From the NCBI GenBank assembly GCA_005879775.1, contig VBJX01000020.1:1-9752 (forward strand): a DNA stretch of 9,752 nt. The letters run 5' to 3'. Every line of letters starts with the position of its first letter. The first letter of the stretch is position 1. Below are positions 1 to 4,607 of the stretch, in pieces. Under the pieces are notes generated by a model. It saw only the letters and a list, made by a program, of their open reading frames with translations, was not told the DNA's origin and did not search any database. The position numbers were made by a program, and so were the translations under genes. Origin of the DNA: Chloroflexota bacterium. Its GTDB lineage: Bacteria > Chloroflexota > Limnocylindria > QHBO01.

Positions 1-914
1 GTCAACATCGCGACGACCGGAGCCATCGCCTCCATCGAGCGTTGCGGAATCGAGTAGTGGCTGATCCCGAGCCGGGCGCGCCGTCGCTCCAGCAGCTCGC
101 GGATCTGTTCGAGGGTTCCGTAGAGCAGGTGTGGGCTGCCGGCCAGGCCTGCTGCCGCCGACTTGGCCGCTGCCAGGAGCGATCCACCAAGGCCGGCCCC
201 GCTGCCGATCAGCCCCGCATCGGCGATGAACACGTTCAGCTCGAGGCGCGCGAACCGCTCGCCGGAGGCCTGTCGGACGAGCGCCACCTTGCGATCGAGG
301 GCCCCCTCGCGCGCGTCGCTCCAGGTCGGGCGCCCGCCCGGGCTGAACTGGGGGATGAAGCCAACGATATCGGCCTCACGGGCGGCGAGGCGCAGCATGC
401 GCGGCCCGCCCCCACCCATGATGATCGGAGGATGCGGTCGCTGGATCGGGCGCGGCCAGGCCCGCGCCTCGCTCAGTCGGTAGGTCGGCCCTGCATGGGT
501 CACCGTCTCTCCGTTTAGCAGGCGTTTCACCAGCCGGATCGATTCAGCGAGGCGGTCGATGCGTTTCCCCGGAGAGTCATAGTGCAGCCCGAGCTGCCGG
601 TAGTCGGCGGTGCGCCAGCCCGCTCCGAGCCCCAGCTCCAGCCGGCCGCCGGAGAGGAGATCGAGTGTCGCCGCCTCGCGGGCCAGGATCAATGGATGCC
701 GAAAGTCGTTGGCGAAGACGAATCCGCCGACGCGGAGACGGACGGTGACGGCCGCTGCGGCAGCGATGGCCGCGATCGGCGACAGTTGGGCGCCCAGGTG
801 ATCGGGCACCAGGAACGAGCTGTAGCCGATCTCCTCAGCCCGCCTGGCGAGCTCGGTCCAGGCCTGCCCGCTGGTGGCGTGTGATGCCAGGAGGCCGAAC
901 CGGAAGGGGTGCAC
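1..914 (-). CDS. LLM-class F420-dependent oxidoreductase (3' end cut by window edge)
   Basis: Luciferase-like monooxygenase fold (TIM barrel), probably a cytoplasmic coenzyme-F420-dependent oxidoreductase; the substrate cannot be told. The reading frame is open for 304 codons and runs off the left edge; family length suggests only a few C-terminal residues are missing. Visible signatures, counted from the GTG: an HPFRFG opening, VPDHL at 36-40, ANDFRHP at 68-74, DLLSGGRLELGLGAGW at 85-100, PPIIMGGGGPRML at 162-174 and EADIVGF soon after. The N-terminal motifs look like the TIGR03621 (MSMEG_2516-like) subgroup from memory. GTG at 914 is chosen because an in-frame TGA lies 30 bases upstream and no ATG precedes the HPFRFG motif; there is no clear Shine-Dalgarno, so the start is only fairly sure. 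It begins about 30 bases after the stop of the membrane-protein gene at 945 and is probably co-transcribed with it. F420 rather than FMN use is inferred from family resemblance. Confidence 0.9.
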   Translation of the reverse strand, partial: MHPFRFGLLASHATSGQAWTELARRAEEIGYSSFLVPDHLGAQLSPIAAIAAAAAVTVRLRVGGFVFANDFRHPLILAREAATLDLLSGGRLELGLGAGWRTADYRQLGLHYDSPGKRIDRLAESIRLVKRLLNGETVTHAGPTYRLSEARAWPRPIQRPHPPIIMGGGGPRMLRLAAREADIVGFIPQFSPGGRPTWSDAREGALDRKVALVRQASGERFARLELNVFIADAGLIGSGAGLGGSLLAAAKSAAAGLAGSPHLLYGTLEQIRELLERRRARLGISHYSIPQRSMEAMAPVVAML

Positions 915-944
915 CCGATTTGCCCGGTCCAGCCCGAGGGCAGG

Positions 945-1463
945 TCAGCCGAGGTATCTCGCGGAGGCCATCGCCACGGCTGCGATCCCGATCAGGACCA
1001 GGTCCGCCATCCCGATCGTCCGCAGCCGCTCCTGTGCGGCGTGCATGCGGCCCATCTGCTCGTCGCTGGGAGGACCTCCGGCGGCTTTCATCTCTCCGCC
1101 GATGGCGCCCACCGTCTCGATCGCTCGCGGGATGAGCAGATTGCTTCCGATCCAGGCGACCAGTGCGGCCAGCGCCCCTGTGGTCAGTGCCAGCCCGGTC
1201 GAGGTCGTGATCCACGAGACCTGGAATCCGCCGGAGTCACGCCAGTAGAGGATCAGGCCGCCGAGGACGGTGAAGGTCGAGACGGCGGCGAAATAGATGG
1301 GCATTCGGCGCTTCCCCACGAGCTCGCCGATGATCTTCTCGCCATCGGGCCCCATGGCGGTGATGGTTGGCTCGATGTAGAAGAAGAAGAGTGCCGCGCC
1401 CCCGGCCCACATGATGGCTGAGCCGATGTGCAGGATGCGAAAGGCAACCATGAAGAGGTCCAT
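945..1463 (-). CDS. Small four-helix integral membrane protein (CopD/DUF2269-like)
   Basis: A 172-residue protein of unknown function. Hydrophobic segments lie at about 6-29, 53-73, 84-110 and 150-168, giving four likely transmembrane helices with short loops; a hydrophilic, Met/Glu-rich stretch (about 118-148) precedes the last helix. The first helix carries the pattern LHIGSAIMWAGG, reminiscent of the LHxxxxxxWxGG signature of CopD and DUF2269-type membrane proteins, where the histidine can take part in cofactor or metal binding. That resemblance is by eye only. The ATG at 1463 is well supported: AGGAG sits at 1474-1470, six bases before it. The gene is first in a two-gene minus-strand unit with the F420-type oxidoreductase and is divergent from the micro-gene at 1536. 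A redox role with its neighbour is possible but unproven. Confidence 0.85.
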   Translation of the reverse strand: MDLFMVAFRILHIGSAIMWAGGAALFFFYIEPTITAMGPDGEKIIGELVGKRRMPIYFAAVSTFTVLGGLILYWRDSGGFQVSWITTSTGLALTTGALAALVAWIGSNLLIPRAIETVGAIGGEMKAAGGPPSDEQMGRMHAAQERLRTIGMADLVLIGIAAVAMASARYLG

Positions 1464-1469
1464 TTGCGA

Positions 1470-1474
1470 CTCCT
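1470..1474 (-). promoter_or_regulatory. Shine-Dalgarno AGGAG for the membrane-protein gene
   Basis: AGGAG on the minus strand, six bases before the ATG at 1463. It fixes that start and contrasts with the Shine-Dalgarno-less starts at 2487, 6746 and 7972. Confidence 0.75.
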
Positions 1475-1501
1475 ACCAGCGCAACATGGGCGCGGGCCGC
1501 T

Positions 1502-1507
1502 AGGCTA
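1502..1507 (-). promoter_or_regulatory. Candidate -10 box (TAGCCT) for the minus-strand unit
   Basis: TAGCCT on the minus strand fits TANNNT. Transcription starting six or seven bases downstream would give a leader of about 32 bases containing the AGGAG. It overlaps the plus-strand boxes TAGGCT (1501-1506) and TACTCT (1506-1511). No convincing -35 hexamer is seen, so support is limited. Confidence 0.35.
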
Positions 1508-1511
1508 CTCT
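1506..1511 (+). promoter_or_regulatory. Candidate -10 box (TACTCT) for the micro-gene at 1536
   Basis: TACTCT fits TANNNT, and TAGGCT at 1501-1506 is an alternative. A start near 1518 would leave a leader of roughly 18 bases carrying GAGGTG (1526-1531) before the ATG at 1536. No clear -35 is seen. Confidence 0.35.
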
Positions 1512-1535
1512 CCAGACCCACCGATGAGGTGCCAG

Positions 1536-1595
1536 ATGGCGGACAAGACCCCGAAGCGGCCACCGAAGAAGAAGAAGCCCAAGCCGAAGGCGTAG
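1536..1595 (+). CDS. Possible 19-residue Lys/Pro-rich micro-protein
   Basis: A very short reading frame, MADKTPKRPPKKKKPKPKA, ending at TAG 1593-1595. Nine of its 19 residues are basic and five are proline, so it would be an extended, strongly cationic peptide; nucleic-acid or ribosome binding is conceivable but not shown. Support for a real gene: GAGGTG at 1526-1531, four bases before the ATG; a TANNNT box at 1506-1511; and placement in its own slot between a divergent gene and a convergent tRNA. An in-frame ATG at 1524 would add four residues but would put the Shine-Dalgarno inside the coding region, so 1536 is preferred. Against it: the frame is so short that chance cannot be excluded, and GC-rich DNA with runs of AAG/CCG codons can mimic such a peptide. 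I do not recognise a named family. Confidence 0.4.
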   Translation: MADKTPKRPPKKKKPKPKA

Positions 1596-1612
1596 CGGCT
1601 CAGCGCTGACCG
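1596..1612. terminator. Small dyad between the micro-gene and tRNA-Gly (weak terminator candidate)
   Basis: TCAGCGCTGA at 1600-1609 is a perfect ten-base palindrome flanked by CGG (1596-1598) and CCG (1610-1612). Together they can form a short hairpin with a bulged C at 1599. It lies between two convergent transcripts (micro-gene plus, tRNA minus), where a bidirectional terminator would be expected. No T-run follows on either strand, so intrinsic termination is doubtful. Confidence 0.25.
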
Positions 1613-1627
1613 GCGAGGCGGAGTGGA

Positions 1628-1703
1628 TGGAGCGGGAGACGGGGATCGAACCCGCGACATTCAGCTTGGAAGGCTGACGCTCTGCCAACTGAGCTACTCC
1701 CGC
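1628..1703 (-). tRNA. tRNA-Gly, anticodon TCC
   Basis: The minus strand folds into a full cloverleaf of 76 bases including an encoded CCA. The acceptor stem GCGGGAG (1703-1697) pairs with CTCCCGC (1638-1632); discriminator T is at 1631 and CCA at 1630-1628. The D arm is GCTC/GAGC. The anticodon stem TCAGC (1677-1673) pairs with GCTGA (1665-1661) around loop CTTCCAA; anticodon TCC at 1670-1668 reads GGA (and probably GGG). The T arm GCGGG/CCCGT encloses TTCGATC. It would decode glycine. It is convergent with the micro-gene at 1536 and divergent from the channel gene at 1729, with only 25 bases between the tRNA 5' end and that ATG. Confidence 0.97.
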
Positions 1704-1713
1704 CTGCCCGCAG

Positions 1714-1719
1714 AGCATA
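1714..1719 (-). promoter_or_regulatory. Candidate -10 box (TATGCT) for tRNA-Gly
   Basis: TATGCT on the minus strand ends ten bases before the mature tRNA 5' end at 1703, a normal position for a tRNA promoter with a very short leader. The matching -35 region would fall inside the start of the channel gene (about 1737-1742), where no good TTGACA match is seen. The plus-strand reading of the same bases (TAGCTG, 1718-1723) may serve the gene at 1729. Confidence 0.45.
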
Positions 1720-1728
1720 GCTGACCCG

Positions 1729-2403
1729 ATGCCCCCGACTGAGATGCCCGATGCCCCGGCGCCGGCTGAGCTGTTCTCGCAGACCGGTCGCATCGAGGCC
1801 TTCAGCGATGGGGTGATGGCGATCGCCATCACCCTGCTCGTGCTCGACCTCAAGGTCCCCACCGCGGCGGACGTGAGCGACAGCGGGTCGCTGCTGGCCG
1901 CGCTCCTGGACCGCTGGCCCTCGTACCTGGCCTACCTGGCCGCCTTCCTGACGATCGGCATCATCTGGCTCAACCATCGGGCGTTCGTCGATCGCATCAA
2001 CCGCTTCGACGGCCGGATGCAGTGGCTCAACCTCGCCCTCCTACTCGGCGTCGCCACCCTGCCGTTCCCGACCGCGCTGATGGCGGCCTATGTCAATGCC
2101 GGTGGGGCGGCGGCCTCAACCGCGGCGGTGGCGTACGGGCTCCTCTCGGTTGGCACCGCCCTTCCATGGATATTCATGTGGAAGCACCTCGTCGCTCACC
2201 CGGACCTGCTCGAGCCGCCATTCGACGCGGCCTATGCGCGGGTCGAGCTGAAACGGGGCTCGATCGGGCCCGTGGTCTACGCGGTGGCCATCCCGATCGC
2301 GCTGGTCGCCCCGTTGCTGGCGCTCGTCTTCTACGTCGCGGTTGCCGTCCTGTATGCGGTCACCAGCGAGGGCTCACGAGGTCGCCAGCTCTCGTCCGGC
2401 TGA
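1729..2403 (+). CDS. TMEM175-family (DUF1211) membrane protein, putative potassium channel
   Basis: A 224-residue integral membrane protein with the family's defining first-helix motif: RIEAFSDGVMAIAIT at 21-35 (FSD at 25-27), followed by LLVLDLKVP. In characterised TMEM175 proteins this helix lines the pore of a potassium-selective channel. Further hydrophobic segments (about 62-88 with WLNHRAF at its end, 99-122, 127-153 and a long 182-214 stretch that may be two helices) fit the six-helix plan of bacterial members, which carry one repeat per chain and assemble as tetramers; animal TMEM175 has two repeats per chain. The N-terminal 18 residues are Pro/Ala-rich and poorly ordered. ATG 1729 is taken; ATG 1744 is an alternative. 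There is no Shine-Dalgarno, and a weak TAGCTG box at 1718-1723 could drive it. The following cyclase gene starts 83 bases on, after a strong hairpin, so the two may be separate transcripts. Confidence 0.92.
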   Translation: MPPTEMPDAPAPAELFSQTGRIEAFSDGVMAIAITLLVLDLKVPTAADVSDSGSLLAALLDRWPSYLAYLAAFLTIGIIWLNHRAFVDRINRFDGRMQWLNLALLLGVATLPFPTALMAAYVNAGGAAASTAAVAYGLLSVGTALPWIFMWKHLVAHPDLLEPPFDAAYARVELKRGSIGPVVYAVAIPIALVAPLLALVFYVAVAVLYAVTSEGSRGRQLSSG

Positions 2404-2414
2404 CGACCCGGCGG

Positions 2415-2448
2415 CACCGGATTCGTACCGGGCACGGTACTTCCGGTG
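2415..2448 (+). terminator. Two-part hairpin after the TMEM175-like gene
   Basis: CACCGGA (2415-2421) pairs perfectly with TCCGGTG (2442-2448). Inside it, GTACC (2425-2429) pairs with GGTAC (2436-2440) around a six-base loop, with an internal loop of TTC against T. That gives 12 paired positions starting 11 bases after the stop codon at 2403. The position suggests a terminator or RNA-stabilising 3' structure. There is no T-run, so it could equally be a binding-site dyad upstream of the cyclase promoter at 2474. Confidence 0.45.
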
Positions 2449-2473
2449 GATGGTGCGGTGCGGTTGGGGTGAC

Positions 2474-2479
2474 TACGGT
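2474..2479 (+). promoter_or_regulatory. TACGGT -10 box, leaderless promoter for the GGDEF gene
   Basis: TACGGT fits TANNNT and ends seven bases before the ATG at 2487, so transcription would begin at or next to the start codon. No Shine-Dalgarno precedes the ATG. The same arrangement recurs at 6732 and 7957. No clear -35 element is visible. Confidence 0.5.
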
Positions 2480-2486
2480 TCCCGAA

Positions 2487-4598
2487 ATGGCCACCGCCGT
2501 ACCAGGTTCGAGCGCGGCCCTGCGCTTGGCACAGACGAAGGCGTTGGGGCCGCTTGCGTCTGCGCGGAACGGGCTGCGTCGGCTTCTGGGCCCGCGCCTC
2601 CTGCACGATCCGTTCCTGGTCTACACCGCATCGCTGGCGCCGATCGCGCTCATCGTGGCGATCGTCTCCGGCCGGCCGCAGGACCTCGTCGTTGTGGGGG
2701 TTCTGAGCCCGATCTTCGTCGGCACCCAGGCGATCCTGGGGCTCATCCCTGCGCGAGTTCGCCCGATGACGCCCCTCGGCTGGTCGTTCCTACGTCTGGC
2801 CACCGCGCTTCTCTATGTCGCCGGCCTGGCCGCCCTGGTGGGTGGCGCGAACCAGCCGCTTGCCTCGCTCTATCTGGCGGTGGTGGTGGCCGCCGCCGCG
2901 CTCGGCACCCGGCAGGCGGTCGTCATCGGGGCCCTGGCATCGCTCGTCTATCTCGCTCCGGAGCTGGCGCGCCCGGGCAGCGACAGCTACGTGGCGCTGC
3001 GCGGCCTGGCGCTTGCCGGGGTGAGCATCGTGGTCGCGATCGGCACCCGCCGCCTGGTGATGGCCGTGGAGCGGACGACACGTGACCTCCGCTCGGCCAT
3101 GGTCTCGGAACGGCGGCGTTCCCGCCAGATCGCAGGCATGGAGGCGGTCAGCCGCCTGCTCGTGTCGGACGTGGCCACCCCAGGGTTGCTGGATGGAGCA
3201 CTCGGCATCCTGGTGGAGCAGTTCGGCTACCACTACGTGTCGATCTACCTGATGAACGGTGATCGAGCGGAGCTCGGCGCCCAGCGGGGCTACGACCAGC
3301 CTCCCGAATGGTTCGACGGCAGCTCCGGCATCGTGGGGCGCGCGATGCGCAACCACGAGGTCGTCCACGTCTCCGACGTGCAGAGCGACCCCGATTACAT
3401 CGCCGTGTACGACGGTGTGGTCAGCGAGGTATGCGCGCCATTGATGGTCGGCGACCAGTTCCTGGGCTTCGTCAACGTCGAGGCCCGCCAACTGCTGGAT
3501 CGCACCGATCGGGACGTGGTTGCCACCCTTGCCGACCGGGTCGCCACGGTGGTGGCGATACGCCGCGCCCGCGAGGACATTGCCGAGCGAGCCGCGGTCT
3601 TCAGCGCGCTTCACCAGTTCACCGAGGCGGTCAGTGCGACCCTCGACCTGAACCGCCTGGCAGCGGTTCTGGTAGAAGCCACCGGCAAGGTCATCCCAGC
3701 CGACATCGTCGCCTTCACGATCCTGGACCGCGAGACGGGGCGCTACCTCCTCCGCGGCGCCACCGACGTCGACGAATCGATGCTCGGGCGCGAGGTGCGT
3801 CCGGGCGAGAGCCTCGCTGGACGTGCGATCCGCGATCGTGCGGTGGTGATCGTGGATCACTTCGGAAACGACCAGCTGCCAGCGTCATTGCGCGGCGTGC
3901 GCGACCTGCCCGACTCGCTGGGAGCGGGCATCCCGCTCGTGCGCGACTCGGTGGTGGTGGGCGCCATGTCGCTGGTGCGGCTTGACCGGACCAACGTCTT
4001 CCGGCCGATCGAGCTGGAGGCGATGGAGCTCCTGGCTGGTCACGCTGCGCTGGCGATCGCCAATGCGTTCCTCCACGCCGAGGTCGAACAGCTCGCCGTG
4101 CGCGATCCGCTCACCGGGCTCTTCAACCGGCGTCACTTCGACGAGGCCCTCGAGCGAGTGCTGGCGACCTGGCGGCGAGCAACCCCCGAGGAGCGTCGCC
4201 CGGTCGCGATCATCACCTTCGACCTCGACCACTTCGGGCAGTTCAATAAGCAGCACGGCCATCAGATCGGGGACGAGGTGCTGCGCTCATTTGCCGGGGT
4301 CCTGCTCCGCAGGTTCCGCGCATCCGACCTGCTGGCTCGCCTGGGCGCCGAGGAGTTCGTGGTGGTGCTCGAGGGAGCGACCCGCGACGACGCCGTGCGG
4401 GTCGCCGATGACGTGCGGATCGAGCTGGCGCGCCAGGAGGTGCGCAGCGACGACGGCGAGCAGCTGACCGTGACGGTCTCCGCGGGCTGTGCCCAGGTCG
4501 ATGAGGGGGACCCGTCCCGCGAGCAGCTGCTGCGCACCGCCGACGTGGCCCTCTTCATGGCCAAGCGCGCCGGTCGCGATCGCGTCGTGGCAGCCTAG
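2487..4598 (+). CDS. Membrane-anchored GAF-GAF-GGDEF protein, putative diguanylate cyclase with variant GAEEF motif
   Basis: A 703-residue protein expected to make cyclic di-GMP from two GTP at the membrane. About five or six hydrophobic helices occupy residues 43-190, followed by a charged linker, GAF domain 1 (about 234-359), GAF domain 2 (about 371-532) and a GGDEF domain (about 536-703) opening with RDPLTGLFNRRHFDE. Metal and guanine contacts are kept: D579 (DLDHF), N587, D596 and the acidic E622/E623. The RxxD product-inhibition site is present as R611-D614, five residues before the signature, and K693/R697 remain near the end. Departures: the signature is GAEEF (A621), the usual FK is FG (G584) and the usual ND is NK (K588). 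The enzyme may be active, weak or regulatory. An upstream extension to 2022 overlaps the channel gene in another frame and is rejected; ATG 2487 sits just after a TACGGT box. The EAL gene follows after 9 bases. The sensory helices match no MASE domain I can name. Confidence 0.93.
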   Translation: MATAVPGSSAALRLAQTKALGPLASARNGLRRLLGPRLLHDPFLVYTASLAPIALIVAIVSGRPQDLVVVGVLSPIFVGTQAILGLIPARVRPMTPLGWSFLRLATALLYVAGLAALVGGANQPLASLYLAVVVAAAALGTRQAVVIGALASLVYLAPELARPGSDSYVALRGLALAGVSIVVAIGTRRLVMAVERTTRDLRSAMVSERRRSRQIAGMEAVSRLLVSDVATPGLLDGALGILVEQFGYHYVSIYLMNGDRAELGAQRGYDQPPEWFDGSSGIVGRAMRNHEVVHVSDVQSDPDYIAVYDGVVSEVCAPLMVGDQFLGFVNVEARQLLDRTDRDVVATLADRVATVVAIRRAREDIAERAAVFSALHQFTEAVSATLDLNRLAAVLVEATGKVIPADIVAFTILDRETGRYLLRGATDVDESMLGREVRPGESLAGRAIRDRAVVIVDHFGNDQLPASLRGVRDLPDSLGAGIPLVRDSVVVGAMSLVRLDRTNVFRPIELEAMELLAGHAALAIANAFLHAEVEQLAVRDPLTGLFNRRHFDEALERVLATWRRATPEERRPVAIITFDLDHFGQFNKQHGHQIGDEVLRSFAGVLLRRFRASDLLARLGAEEFVVVLEGATRDDAVRVADDVRIELARQEVRSDDGEQLTVTVSAGCAQVDEGDPSREQLLRTADVALFMAKRAGRDRVVAA

Positions 4599-4600
4599 GA
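4597..4600 (+). promoter_or_regulatory. Shine-Dalgarno AGGA overlapping the GGDEF stop codon
   Basis: AGGA begins inside the TAG stop (4596-4598) of the GGDEF gene and lies seven bases before ATG 4608, suggesting translational coupling. A second site, AGGGGGG at 4617-4623, lies five bases before an in-frame ATG at 4629 and could be the true start signal instead. Confidence 0.5.
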
Positions 4601-4607
4601 ACCGCCG

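Noticed and set aside
42..518. 158-codon plus-strand frame over the LLM oxidoreductase
   Set aside because: It is antisense to a frame with a continuous, recognisable LLM-class protein, and it has no motif of its own.
1600..1977. 125-codon minus-strand frame spanning the tRNA and the channel start
   Set aside because: It reads straight through the tRNA-Gly gene and is antisense to the TMEM175-like gene.
2022..2486. In-frame extension of the cyclase upstream to 2022
   Set aside because: It would run through the TMEM175-like gene in another frame and through the hairpin and promoter. The translation there is Arg/Pro-rich without structure; ATG 2487 fits the leaderless promoter.
2790..3860. 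356-codon minus-strand frame opposite the cyclase gene
   Set aside because: It is a mirror of the coding strand's GC bias, with no domain and no ribosome-binding site.
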